A DNA stretch of 64,000 bases. It comes from Nitrospirota bacterium (GTDB lineage: Bacteria; JACPQY01). Below the pieces are notes generated by a model that worked only from the letters and a program-made list of their open reading frames with translations, did no database searches and was not told the origin of the DNA. This document shows positions 44,168 through 52,633 of the stretch, piece after piece. The stretch spans positions 78,560 to 142,559 of the forward strand of contig JACPAV010000019.1 of assembly GCA_016180645.1 (NCBI GenBank), read 5' to 3'. Position numbers and translations under genes: made by a program. Position 1 is the stretch's first letter, and every line of letters starts with the position of its first letter.

Positions 44168-45949
44168 ATGAGGTTTCAACCATCCACAAGAATCTTCCGC
44201 TTGGCGACCCCGGCCATCCTTGTTTGCGCGATTTCGCTATCGACGTGCGGCGGCTCCGCCGAAGAGAAAGCGCAATTGTGCCTGGACCAAGGCGACTGGG
44301 ATTGCGTCATCACCGAATCCAATAACGTCCTGACCGGGCTGGGCGGAAGCGCCACCCCTCCTGCGGACACCGAGGGGTATGCCTCCTGGGTCAACGCCAA
44401 ACTGAATCTTGCAACGGCCTTTCTGGGTCAGGCCGGGTTCGACATGAGAAAATTTCTGCACGCTGCCGTGGACATCCAGAAGTCCAAGGACCCCACGAAA
44501 GATGCCTTCGATATCATTAAGAAGAAGGTTTTCGGCGTCGACACATCAAAATCCGAGGATATCTGGGTTCCCCAGTTGAATACCCAAATCATCAAGGTGT
44601 TTGCCGCGCAGAAGCAACTGGAAGAGCTCCTGTATGACAAGGGGAGTTTCGATGGGCGTTCGGGAACCGCCGCCGTGGAAGTGGACGACTCCGGCCTTCC
44701 GAAGCTCTCCGATTACGATTGCGGCAAGGCCACAGCAACCTCCGGCACGAGCTCGACCACAAAGACCAGCACCACCACCTCCACAGCGGCCACCACGGGG
44801 ACCACTGCCAAGAAGCAGACCGGCACTGGAACAACGACCACGGGCGCCACGACGGGTACCACCGCCACAACGACCAGCAGCTCCGGGGCCAAACTCTGCC
44901 GGTCGTTCCCGACCGGAACGACGGACCAAACTCGATATCTGATCGGCGACGGCGAATTCCTATTCGGCGCCGTTCTCCTTACGCGCACCATCATGCAGGC
45001 CTCGCTCATGGGGCTGGATACGGTGCTCTCCAGCTCAGACGTTTCCGCCGCCATTAAGAAGGCCGCTCTGTGTTTGCAATATGAAGCCTCTTACGCAGAG
45101 TTTGAACCCTTCGGAACGAGCAAACGTTACACCCTCCAAAATGCTTTGGCGGACATCACGGGGGCATTTTCCTACGTCATTAATAGCGATCCCGCTTTAT
45201 CAGACTCTTCGATCAAAACAACCTTCGACAGCATCAAGACGTCGATTTCGGATACCAAATCAAAGGCCATCGATCCCGCGATTGAAAGCGCCTGCACACA
45301 AATCGACGGTATTGCCACGCAGGCCGAGACCCAGCTGAAAACTCTTACCAGCTCCGGCGCCTTGGCCGGCGCAACCGTCGCCTGCACGAAGGACACCGGC
45401 AATATCTCCTGTTCGGTCTCCGTCTCCCAGACCCTGCCCGCTCCCCTCAGCACCGCCGTCACCGTCAAGATTACCCTCCCCATCACCGTGGGAGACCCCA
45501 AGAAAGATTGCAAGGACGAGCTCAAGGAGGCTTTCGGGCCGACGGGTATCGACAAATTCCTCTGCAAGGTGGACGACGACGGGGACGGCAATCTGGACCT
45601 TCTGAGCGCCGCCACGCCCCGCGTATGCGACAAAGTCAGCACCTCCTGCCCGACGGCGGTCTCAACCGACATCAACCCGACCACGGTCCTCGGTCAGGAC
45701 GTGAAGACACTGCTGGCTTCTTCCGGGCTCGTCGATGTGGACGCTCAACTCAAAGATCTTTCGTCCAAGTTCAATACCATTGTGTCGGAAGGTCTGGCTA
45801 CCGTGAAAAAGACCCTCGATGAAGCGTTTGGCAAGCCGGTCACCCGCGGAGGAAAGCTTCCGGCCGGAGTGGGCACCAAGGTCACGGCCACAACTTCGAC
45901 CACATCGACGACCTCTACAAGCAGCACAACCACCGGGAGCACAAAATGA
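44168..45949 (+). CDS. Putative lipoprotein with threonine-rich linkers
   Basis: A 593-residue exported protein. The signal peptide ends in a lipobox (ISLSTC, Cys27). Residues about 30-175 are helical and may be TPR-like (KAQLCLDQGDWDCVITESNN). A Thr/Ser/Gly linker (about 185-240) follows, then a second helical domain, a beta-rich part with paired cysteines, and a Thr/Ser-rich tail. Such linkers are typical of extracellular or periplasmic proteins and possible glycosylation sites. The stop overlaps the start of the next outer-membrane gene by ATGA, so the two are coupled. No family recognised. Confidence 0.65.
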   Translation: MRFQPSTRIFRLATPAILVCAISLSTCGGSAEEKAQLCLDQGDWDCVITESNNVLTGLGGSATPPADTEGYASWVNAKLNLATAFLGQAGFDMRKFLHAAVDIQKSKDPTKDAFDIIKKKVFGVDTSKSEDIWVPQLNTQIIKVFAAQKQLEELLYDKGSFDGRSGTAAVEVDDSGLPKLSDYDCGKATATSGTSSTTKTSTTTSTAATTGTTAKKQTGTGTTTTGATTGTTATTTSSSGAKLCRSFPTGTTDQTRYLIGDGEFLFGAVLLTRTIMQASLMGLDTVLSSSDVSAAIKKAALCLQYEASYAEFEPFGTSKRYTLQNALADITGAFSYVINSDPALSDSSIKTTFDSIKTSISDTKSKAIDPAIESACTQIDGIATQAETQLKTLTSSGALAGATVACTKDTGNISCSVSVSQTLPAPLSTAVTVKITLPITVGDPKKDCKDELKEAFGPTGIDKFLCKVDDDGDGNLDLLSAATPRVCDKVSTSCPTAVSTDINPTTVLGQDVKTLLASSGLVDVDAQLKDLSSKFNTIVSEGLATVKKTLDEAFGKPVTRGGKLPAGVGTKVTATTSTTSTTSTSSTTTGSTK

Positions 45950-47220
45950 GCCGCCGCATTCTCGCCGCAGCCGTCGCCCTCATGACGATCGGCTACACCG
46001 TTGAGTCCGCACTGGCCAAACCGATTCCCCGAACCTATCGGAGCGCCCGCGTCCTCTCGATGGGCGGCGCCCACACGGCCATCGCCGATGACGATGCCAC
46101 CCTCTTCATGAATCCCGCAGGGCTGGCCCAAACCCGAAGCTTTGATTTCCCATTCCTGTTGGAGCTTGAGACCAACATGGCGACCGTGGAAACCGGATTG
46201 GGCGCGGCCGATATCGCAACCGGCGGCACGGATGAGCAGTTGGAGAACGTGGCGAACCTCGTGGATGATCGTTTCGGAGACTCGATTGGAATCACCACCC
46301 GACTCTTCCCCAATATCATTGTCGGTGGTTTCGGATTCGGCCTGCTCGTCGACATTCCCATCGCGGTGCAAATTGCCAACCCTACTCTCACGGAGGCCCG
46401 CCTCGGCACCACACCCCAGGTGGGAATGGCCCTGGGATATGGCCTGAGCTTTCTTGAAGAGGAATCCCTCCGAGTGGGTCTCGTGGCCAAGGGTATGCTC
46501 CGAGCCGCTTTGCAAGCGAATGGACGGGTCAACCGTCTCATTGCGCTCACCGGCGAAGGCGAGAAAACGTGTGATTTCCTCGCGGAGGACGTACTCCCTG
46601 GAAGCCTCTGCCCCGATGCCCAGGGCGGCGTGGCGGCCAATGTCGATGTCGGAACGCTCTACAGCCTTCCCTCGTCGATGGGCGACCAGGTGGCCAAACT
46701 GAAACCGACGTTTGCCCTGGTGGCCCGGGACATTCCTGTCTGGGACCTCCCCGGCTCGAATTTTGCCGATGCCCTCAACCTCACCCTTTCTTCCGAAGAA
46801 ACACCGGTCATCCCCTGGTCCATCGGCCTCGGAGCCTCCATCTCCCCCTGGCTCGTTCCCTGGGACGAAGATTCCACCGGCAGCCGCTACATCCGCACAA
46901 AAGTCGGACTCGACATTGAAGACGTGACCCTGCACACCACGGATGACGGTGATCTCCTGAAACGAACCCACCTTGGCGCCGAATTCCAATTCGGGCCGTT
47001 TTTCAAGCAGCGAAAGAAATTTTTCCGCAGCGATACCAAAGTGAAAGAAGTTCCCTTTTTCTCCCTCGAAGCCGGCCTCAATCAGCTTCAATGGACTGCC
47101 GGCTTCAACCTGAATATCTGGAAGCTGCTTCAGATCGGCGCGGCCACCTATGGAGAGGAATTGGGTTCGACGGTAGGCGACCAAGTTGACCGCCGCTTCG
47201 TCGTCCGGATCGCGCTGTAG
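45946..47220 (+). CDS. Putative outer-membrane protein of the PorV/FadL-like type
   Basis: A 424-residue protein with a signal peptide (MSRRILAAAVALMTIGYTVE to SALA). It opens with SARVLSMGGAHTAIADDDATLFMNPAGLA, the pattern shared by PorV/UPF0164- and FadL-related barrels and by TraF-like proteins. Amphipathic strands continue to the end, which closes with FVVRIAL. It is probably a barrel in the outer membrane. It is translationally coupled to the Thr-rich lipoprotein upstream, and the two may form one complex. Confidence 0.72.
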   Translation: MSRRILAAAVALMTIGYTVESALAKPIPRTYRSARVLSMGGAHTAIADDDATLFMNPAGLAQTRSFDFPFLLELETNMATVETGLGAADIATGGTDEQLENVANLVDDRFGDSIGITTRLFPNIIVGGFGFGLLVDIPIAVQIANPTLTEARLGTTPQVGMALGYGLSFLEEESLRVGLVAKGMLRAALQANGRVNRLIALTGEGEKTCDFLAEDVLPGSLCPDAQGGVAANVDVGTLYSLPSSMGDQVAKLKPTFALVARDIPVWDLPGSNFADALNLTLSSEETPVIPWSIGLGASISPWLVPWDEDSTGSRYIRTKVGLDIEDVTLHTTDDGDLLKRTHLGAEFQFGPFFKQRKKFFRSDTKVKEVPFFSLEAGLNQLQWTAGFNLNIWKLLQIGAATYGEELGSTVGDQVDRRFVVRIAL

Positions 47221-47237
47221 CTCGTAAGTCGTAGGAG

Positions 47238-47332
47238 CCTCTAACAGAATGCCGACACGTAGGGGAGCATCTTCAGATGCTCCCTCTTGTCGGGAGGGTC
47301 TGAAGACCCTCCCCTACGCATTCTATTAGAGG
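47238..47332. repeat. Nested paired-hairpin repeat, copy E1
   Basis: Outermost arms of 15 bases (CCTCTAACAGAATGC and GCATTCTATTAGAGG) pair with one mismatch. Inside is GTAGGGGA...TCCCCTAC (47259-47317). Within that are two hairpins, GGGAGCATCTTCAGATGCTCCC in two halves and GGGAGGGTC/GACCCTCCC around TGAA. It lies between convergent genes. A second copy with different but self-consistent stems is at 56201-56256. Confidence 0.85.
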
Positions 47333-47362
47333 CGCTGATGGCTGACCGCTGAAAGCTGACCG

Positions 47363-48112
47363 CTACATCCTGTTAATCACCGCCGCCAGGTATCCGGCGC
47401 CGAATCCGTTATCGATGTTCACCACCCCGATTCCAGGGGCGCAGGAAGTCATCATCGCCAGAAGGGCCGTCAATCCGCTGAAACTGGCGCCGTAGCCCAC
47501 GCTCGTCGGCACCGCGATCACCGGGGCAGAAACCAGCCCCCCAACAACGCTGGGCAAAGCCCCCTCCATTCCCGCCACCACAATCACGACCCGCGCCTTC
47601 ATAATCGCCGGCGCCCGCCGAAGCAGCCGGTGCACCCCCGCCACGCCGACGTCGAAATGCCGCTCCACGTCGTTTCCCATGAAATGAGCCGTCACCGCAG
47701 CCTCCTCGGCCACCGGAAGATCCGAAGTGCCCGCCGCTACCACGGCAACGACGCCTCTCCCCATTCTCCTCCAGTGGTTCAATCGCAACGTCAGGACCCG
47801 CGCAACCTTGTCGTACGATACGCCGGCCACCCGGCGTCGAACGGCGACCGCCTTCTTCGGATCCACCCGGGTCACCAGTGCGTCGTGCCGATGCTCCTGG
47901 TACGCTCGCAGCAGGCGGACGATCTGCTCCGCCGTCTTCCCCGCCCCCCAAATGACCTCCGGGAATCCTTTCCGGATCGCCCGGTGCGTGTCGATCTGCG
48001 CAAACCCAAGATCCCGGATCGGCATCGCCCCAAACTCATGGACAGCCTTCTCCACCGACATCTTCCCGCCACGAACACGCCGCAGGAGGGCCTCGAGCTT
48101 TTCCCTGTCCAT
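47363..48112 (-). CDS. larB: Pyridinium-3,5-biscarboxylic acid mononucleotide synthase LarB
   Basis: LarB carboxylates nicotinic acid adenine dinucleotide to start nickel-pincer nucleotide synthesis; its C-terminal half resembles PurE. It has 249 residues from the ATG at 48112; an ATG five codons earlier is possible. Signatures: VIWGAGKTAEQI, VVAAGTSDLPVAEEAAVTA, FDVGVAGVHRLL, VVAGMEGALPSVVGGLV, and SCAPGIGVVNIDNGFGAGY. larE is at 6875, about 40 kb away. It is convergent with the outer-membrane gene at 45946. Confidence 0.94.
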   Translation of the reverse strand: MDREKLEALLRRVRGGKMSVEKAVHEFGAMPIRDLGFAQIDTHRAIRKGFPEVIWGAGKTAEQIVRLLRAYQEHRHDALVTRVDPKKAVAVRRRVAGVSYDKVARVLTLRLNHWRRMGRGVVAVVAAGTSDLPVAEEAAVTAHFMGNDVERHFDVGVAGVHRLLRRAPAIMKARVVIVVAGMEGALPSVVGGLVSAPVIAVPTSVGYGASFSGLTALLAMMTSCAPGIGVVNIDNGFGAGYLAAVINRM

Positions 48113-48162
48113 TATTGACTCCAGCATTGATAATGCTGTACCAGTTGAAACCTCCGCTCATG

Positions 48163-48272
48163 GTTCGACAAGCCCTTCGGCAAGCTCAGGACCTCATCAG
48201 GCCCTGAGTCAATCGAAGGGCTCACCACGAGCGGAAAGCAATCCGCTCGTCCTGAGCCTGTCGAAGGACGAA
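48163..48272. repeat. Dispersed CTTCGACA-GCTCAGGAC type repeat
   Basis: Two linked inverted segments: CTTCGGCAAGCTCAGGAC against GGCCCTGAGTCAATCGAAG, then GAGCGG...CCGCTC with TCCTGAGCCTGTCGAAGGA. Motifs of this kind are scattered in very many bacterial genomes. It occupies the gap between rlmN and larB, which are both on the minus strand. Confidence 0.65.
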
Positions 48273-48301
48273 GTTGCATGGGCAATGCGGGCATCAATAG
48301 T

Positions 48302-49444
48302 TCATCCGCCGATCTTGAGACTTTCCTGTTGACCCGATGACTCCATCGTCCCATGACCAGATTCCGCCATCACGGCCAACTGCCCGCAGGCCGCCAGGAT
48401 ATCCCGGCCCCGGCTCTTCCTCACCAGCGCGCGCACACCTCCCTGAGTTACGCCGTAGGAAAAACGCGCCAACTCGTCGTCCGTCGGCCTCTCGAAAGGA
48501 AGATCCGGCGACGAATTGAACGGGATGATATTGACCCTTGCCCGAACCTGCCCGGCGATCTCCCCCAGGGCCCTCGCATCCTGATCGCTGTCGTTGATTC
48601 CCCGCAGCAGAACGTATTCGAACGTCAGCCTGGCGCGCGACTGCTCCCGGAATCTCCTCGCGGCCGTGAGGAGTTCGGCCAGCGGATATTTCTTGTCCAC
48701 CGGCATGAGCCGACTCCTCAGATCATCCCTTACGGCATTGATGGATAGCGCCACGTTCACCTTCACATCCGACAGCCACTCCAGCGCGGGAACCACTCCA
48801 ACGGTTGAAACGGTGATCCTCCGGGGCGAAAGGCCGACTCCCTCCTTATGAACAAGATTCAGAATGGCGCGCCGCACCGCATCCCAATTGTCCGTGGGCT
48901 CTCCCATCCCCATGAACACCAGGTTGAGTCCCTCGAACCCCGTCTTCGCCGCCGCCTTGTCCTCAACCGCAGTGAAAACCTGCGCCACAATTTCTCCGGC
49001 CGTCAGGCTTCGTTTGAGCCCCATCAGCCCCGTGCGGCAGAACACACAGCCAAACGCGCATCCCACCTGGCTTGAAAGGCACAACGTCCGGCGCGGTTCT
49101 CGATCAGGACTCCTCTCGCCGCCTGCGGGGAGAAGCGAAGCGGGGCTCCGATCCTCCTCGGGAATGCAGACCGACTCGATGGCCTCCCCATCGGTCAACT
49201 CCAAAAGCCACTTCACCGTCCCATCGGATGCCACGCGCTTCTCCCGCACTTTGAGCCGCTGGATCCGGTACGCGGCGTCCAAACTCTCGCGAAACGAGGC
49301 AGGGAGGTTGCTCATCTCTTCGAATCGCCGGGCCCCACGCGCATAGATCCATTGCCAGACCTGCCGCGCACGGTACGCGGGCTGCCCCAGGGAGGCCAGC
49401 GCGGCCGTCAGTTCCTCCATACCGAGATCCAGGATGTTGTGCAT
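48302..49444 (-). CDS. rlmN: Dual-specificity RNA methyltransferase RlmN
   Basis: A radical-SAM enzyme that methylates C2 of A2503 in 23S rRNA and A37 in some tRNAs. It has 380 residues from the ATG at 49444. The [4Fe-4S] motif is CAFGCVFC (Cys129, 133, 136). FMGMGEPTDNWDAV, ALSINAVRDDLRSRLMPV and the second catalytic cysteine region LAACGQL are in place. Between IPEEDR and TLCLSSQVGC, normally adjacent, there is an insertion of about 19 residues (100-118) encoded by hairpin-like DNA at 49091-49147. It is divergent from the DJ-1 gene. Confidence 0.94.
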   Translation of the reverse strand: MHNILDLGMEELTAALASLGQPAYRARQVWQWIYARGARRFEEMSNLPASFRESLDAAYRIQRLKVREKRVASDGTVKWLLELTDGEAIESVCIPEEDRSPASLLPAGGERSPDREPRRTLCLSSQVGCAFGCVFCRTGLMGLKRSLTAGEIVAQVFTAVEDKAAAKTGFEGLNLVFMGMGEPTDNWDAVRRAILNLVHKEGVGLSPRRITVSTVGVVPALEWLSDVKVNVALSINAVRDDLRSRLMPVDKKYPLAELLTAARRFREQSRARLTFEYVLLRGINDSDQDARALGEIAGQVRARVNIIPFNSSPDLPFERPTDDELARFSYGVTQGGVRALVRKSRGRDILAACGQLAVMAESGHGTMESSGQQESLKIGG

Positions 49445-49531
49445 GGGGAGGGGATTATAATCCGTCCTCCTCTCCAAAGGAACATACGCGGACTTGACCC
49501 CACATCGATCCTCCGCTACATAGAGGGGCAA

Positions 49532-50062
49532 ATGAACCCGAGCTCATGCCGCGCCGCCATCCTGGTCGAGGATCTCTACCAGGACCAGGAAGTCTGGTAT
49601 CCGCTCTTCCGGCTCAGAGAGGCCGGCGCCAAAGTCAGCGTCCTCGGAACCGGCTCGAAGACCACCTACGCCAGCAAGCACGGCTACCCCATTCAGGTGG
49701 ACGGCAAAGTGGATGACGCCAAGGCCGGCGATTTTCAATGCGTCATTATTCCCGGCGGGTACGCACCCGACATCCTCCGCCGCTACGAAGGGGTCCTCCG
49801 ATTTGTTCGAGACGCGGATCAACGGGAAGCCGCCATCGGTTCCATCTGTCATGGACCCTGGGTCCTCTGCTCCGCGAACGTCCTCAAGGGACGCCGCGCG
49901 ACGTGCTTCCACGCCATCAAGGACGACGTGGTGAACGCCGGCGCCACGTACTCCGATGAAGAAGTCGTTGTGGACCGCAATCTGGTCACGTCCCGAAAGC
50001 CCGAAGATCTTCCGGCCTTCATGAGAGAGATCCTCAAGCTCCTGGAAACGAGGAAATCATGA
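49532..50062 (+). CDS. DJ-1/PfpI family protein
   Basis: A 176-residue class I glutamine-amidotransferase-like protein from the ATG at 49532. It has Glu13 in AILVEDLYQDQEVWYP and the nucleophile-elbow Cys106-His107 in GSICHGPWVL, the PfpI/YhbO arrangement. Members are described as proteases, chaperones or deglycases, and the activity of this one is not known. Its stop overlaps the transketolase start by ATGA, so it may be co-translated with it; a role dealing with reactive sugars would fit but is inference. Confidence 0.9.
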   Translation: MNPSSCRAAILVEDLYQDQEVWYPLFRLREAGAKVSVLGTGSKTTYASKHGYPIQVDGKVDDAKAGDFQCVIIPGGYAPDILRRYEGVLRFVRDADQREAAIGSICHGPWVLCSANVLKGRRATCFHAIKDDVVNAGATYSDEEVVVDRNLVTSRKPEDLPAFMREILKLLETRKS

Positions 50063-50952
50063 GCGCGCCATCCCTTTCGCTGTCCGCCGTCCCCACGCCG
50101 CCCTCCTCTCATCGCCTGTCTCCACAGGATCTGGCCCTGCTGAAGAAAACCGCATACGAGCTCCGGAAGGATGTCGTCACCATGGTCTATCGCGCGAAGT
50201 CCGGCCATCCCGGCGGAGCGCTGGGGCATCTGGACGTGCTCTGGGTCCTCTTCGCCAAGTTTATGCGTCACGATCCGCGCAATCCCAAGTGGCCCGACCG
50301 TGACCGGTTTGTCCTCTCGAACGGCCACACCTGTCCCGGCATCTACTCGGTTCTCGCGCACTTCGGATACTTCCCACGCGAGGACCTCTGGACCTTTCGC
50401 AAAATGGGCAGTCATGTCCAGGGCCACATCTCCAGCAAGCACACGCCCGGCGTGGAGACCGACGGCGGATCCCTCGGCATGGGTCTCTCGCAGGGAAAGG
50501 GAATCGCCATGGCCACAAGGCTCGATGGACGGCCCTCCCGCGTCTACGTCCTCATGAGCGACGGGGAACAACAGGAGGGCCAGACGTGGGAAGCGGCCAT
50601 GGGCGCCGCCCACTACAAAGTGGACAACCTGTGCGGGATCGTCGACTACAATCGCATTCAGATCGACGGCCCTCTTCCTCAGATCAAGGACGTCGCGCCC
50701 CTCGCCGCCAAGTACAAAGCCTTCGGATGGGAAGTGTTCGACATTGATGGGCACGACTACGAACAAATCTATGATGCCCTCTCCCGCTGCGGGGAGGTGC
50801 GCGGTCGCCCCTCCGTGATCATCTCCAACAACATCCCCGGTAAAGGAGTCTCCTACATGGAGAACACCTACAAGTGGCACCACGGCAGCCCCACGCCGGA
50901 GCAGTACGAACAGGCCATGAAGGAGCTCGATGCAGTTATCCATTCCCTCTAA
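50059..50952 (+). CDS. Transketolase, N-terminal subunit
   Basis: The thiamin-diphosphate-binding half of a split transketolase, 297 residues. Signatures: VTMVYRAKSGHPGGALGHLD, FVLSNGHTCPGIYSVLA, GGSLGMGLSQGKGIAMA, and the ThDP motif MSDGEQQEGQTWEAAM followed by LCGIVDYNRIQIDG. The first Gly of the usual GDG is Ser here. It works with the C-terminal subunit, whose gene overlaps its end by 23 bases, in the pentose phosphate pathway. Confidence 0.93.
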   Translation: MSAPSLSLSAVPTPPSSHRLSPQDLALLKKTAYELRKDVVTMVYRAKSGHPGGALGHLDVLWVLFAKFMRHDPRNPKWPDRDRFVLSNGHTCPGIYSVLAHFGYFPREDLWTFRKMGSHVQGHISSKHTPGVETDGGSLGMGLSQGKGIAMATRLDGRPSRVYVLMSDGEQQEGQTWEAAMGAAHYKVDNLCGIVDYNRIQIDGPLPQIKDVAPLAAKYKAFGWEVFDIDGHDYEQIYDALSRCGEVRGRPSVIISNNIPGKGVSYMENTYKWHHGSPTPEQYEQAMKELDAVIHSL

Positions 50953-51892
50953 GGAACAGGCCTTCACACGCGATGCCTACGGCGACGCCCTCGCCGAAGT
51001 CGGCGCCCTTTACAAAGACGTCGTCGCTCTGGATGCGGATCTCTCCTCCTCCACCAAAACCGCCATCTTTGGAAAGAAGTTTCCCGAGCGGTTCTTCAAC
51101 ATGGGCGTCTCCGAAGCCGATCTCATGTCCACGGCGGCCGGCATGGCCCGATCCGGGAAGATCCCTTTCGCCAGCACGTTCGCCATCTTCGGCGCCGGCA
51201 AGGCGTGGGAAATGATCCGCCAGTCCATCGCCTATTCCTCGCTGCCCGTACGGATCGTCCTGACCCACGCCGGGGTGACCGTCGGAGAAGACGGCGCCTC
51301 CCATCAAATGTTGGAGGATCTCGCCTTGATGCGCGCCCTCCCGAACATGACCGTGATCGTTCCAGCCGATGCCGTGGAAACCCGGAAGGTCATCCACGCC
51401 GTGGTCGATCTCCCCGGCCCGGCGTACGTCCGCCTCTCCCGCAACAAATCGCCCGTGTTCCTTCCCGCCGACTACGATTTCCACATCGGCAAAGCCACGG
51501 TCCTCCGGGAGGGCCGCGACGTCAGCCTCATCGCCTGCGGACAGCTCGTGTACCCCGCTCTGGAAGCCGCGGAAATCCTCCACTCGCAGGGTATCCAAGC
51601 ACGTGTGGTCAATATGTCCACCCTCAAGCCCATCGATGCGGACACGATCGCAACCTGCGCCCGGGAAACGCGCGGAATCGTCACCTTGGAGGAGCACAAC
51701 GTCATCGGCGGGCTCGCCGAAGCGGTATCGCGCGTGCTTGCCGCACGACAACCGGCCCGACTCCATCCCATTGCCGTGCAGGACCGATTCGGCCTCTCCG
51801 GCACGGCCGAGGAGCTTCTGGCCTTCTTCGGCTTCACGAAGGAAAAGATCGCCGAACAGACCCGCGCGTTCGTCGCCTCTTTGGGCGCCTGA
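50930..51892 (+). CDS. Transketolase, C-terminal subunit
   Basis: The pyrimidine-binding half of the split transketolase, 320 residues. It shows DADLSSSTKTAIFGKKFPER, FFNMGVSEADLMSTAAGMA, THAGVTVGEDGASHQMLEDL, and LPNMTVIVPADAVETRKVI. The last third is the transketolase C-terminal domain (VSLIACGQLVYPALEAAEIL, VTLEEHNVIGGLAEAV). It overlaps the N-subunit gene and is followed by a hairpin at 51904-51963. Confidence 0.93.
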   Translation: MQLSIPSKEQAFTRDAYGDALAEVGALYKDVVALDADLSSSTKTAIFGKKFPERFFNMGVSEADLMSTAAGMARSGKIPFASTFAIFGAGKAWEMIRQSIAYSSLPVRIVLTHAGVTVGEDGASHQMLEDLALMRALPNMTVIVPADAVETRKVIHAVVDLPGPAYVRLSRNKSPVFLPADYDFHIGKATVLREGRDVSLIACGQLVYPALEAAEILHSQGIQARVVNMSTLKPIDADTIATCARETRGIVTLEEHNVIGGLAEAVSRVLAARQPARLHPIAVQDRFGLSGTAEELLAFFGFTKEKIAEQTRAFVASLGA

Positions 51893-51903
51893 AGCGCGTT
51901 TGC

Positions 51904-51963
51904 GTGTCATGCTGAATTCGTTTCAGCATCCGGAAACATCCTGAAACAAATTCGGGACGACAC
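51904..51963. repeat. Inverted repeat between transketolase and ftsE
   Basis: Arms of 23 bases (51904-51926 and 51941-51963) match in 19 positions; they contain GAATTCGTTTCAG and CTGAAACAAATTC. Related GTCATGCTGAA...TTTCAGCAT motifs are dispersed in many bacteria. It may end the transketolase transcript. Confidence 0.65.
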
Positions 51964-51968
51964 CCAAC

Positions 51969-52628
51969 ATGGTCCAACTCCACCACGTCTTCGCAGGATA
52001 CGGAAAAGATTCTCCCGCCCTGCACGATCTCACCTTCAAGCTCGAAAAAGGGGAGTTTGTCTTTCTGACCGGACCGAGCGGCGCCGGGAAGACCACTCTC
52101 CTCCGGATCCTGTACGGCGATGTCCGACCCGCCGCGGGACAAGTCCTCGTGGGCGGCCGAAACCTGGGCCGGATTCCGCCTCGTGAAATTCCCTACCTCC
52201 GCCGCACGATCGGTGTGGTTTTCCAGGATTTCCAGTTGCTCCCGCATCGAACGGTCTTCGACAACGTGGCCCTCCCTCTCGAGATCCGAAGCTTCCCCCA
52301 AAGGGAAATCCATAGGCGCGTCACCGGAATCCTGAAGGTCGTGGGGCTCGCCCACCGTATGGAAGCTCCCGCGGAAAAACTCTCCGGAGGGGAACAGCAA
52401 CGCACCGCCATCGCCCGAGCCATCGTCGGGGAGCCTTCACTTGTCCTCGCCGACGAGCCGACCGGCAATCTGGATGACGCGCTGGCCGCAGAAATCATGG
52501 AGCTCTTCGAGCGAATCAACTTCAAGGGCTCCAGCGTCATCGTGGCCACACACAACCGCTGGCTTCTTCAGGAATATCCCCGCCGGACGCTGACCCTGGA
52601 CAAGGGCCGCCTCGAGGCCGAGAGCTGA
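51969..52628 (+). CDS. ftsE: Cell division ATP-binding protein FtsE
   Basis: The ATPase subunit of the FtsEX complex, which controls peptidoglycan hydrolysis at the septum through EnvC-type activators. It has 219 residues. Walker A GPSGAGKTTLL is at 35-45, the Q-loop is VFQDFQLLPH, the signature KLSGGEQQRTAIARAIV, Walker B VLADEPTGNLDD, and the H-loop ATHNRWLL. ftsX follows after five bases. Confidence 0.95.
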   Translation: MVQLHHVFAGYGKDSPALHDLTFKLEKGEFVFLTGPSGAGKTTLLRILYGDVRPAAGQVLVGGRNLGRIPPREIPYLRRTIGVVFQDFQLLPHRTVFDNVALPLEIRSFPQREIHRRVTGILKVVGLAHRMEAPAEKLSGGEQQRTAIARAIVGEPSLVLADEPTGNLDDALAAEIMELFERINFKGSSVIVATHNRWLLQEYPRRTLTLDKGRLEAES

Positions 52629-52633
52629 AGATC

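Noticed and set aside
45745-47184. A 479-codon open frame on the minus strand opposite the PorV/FadL-like gene
   Set aside because: The plus strand shows a signal peptide and the MGGAxTAxADD...NPAGLA pattern and is coupled by ATGA to the upstream gene; the antisense product has no features.
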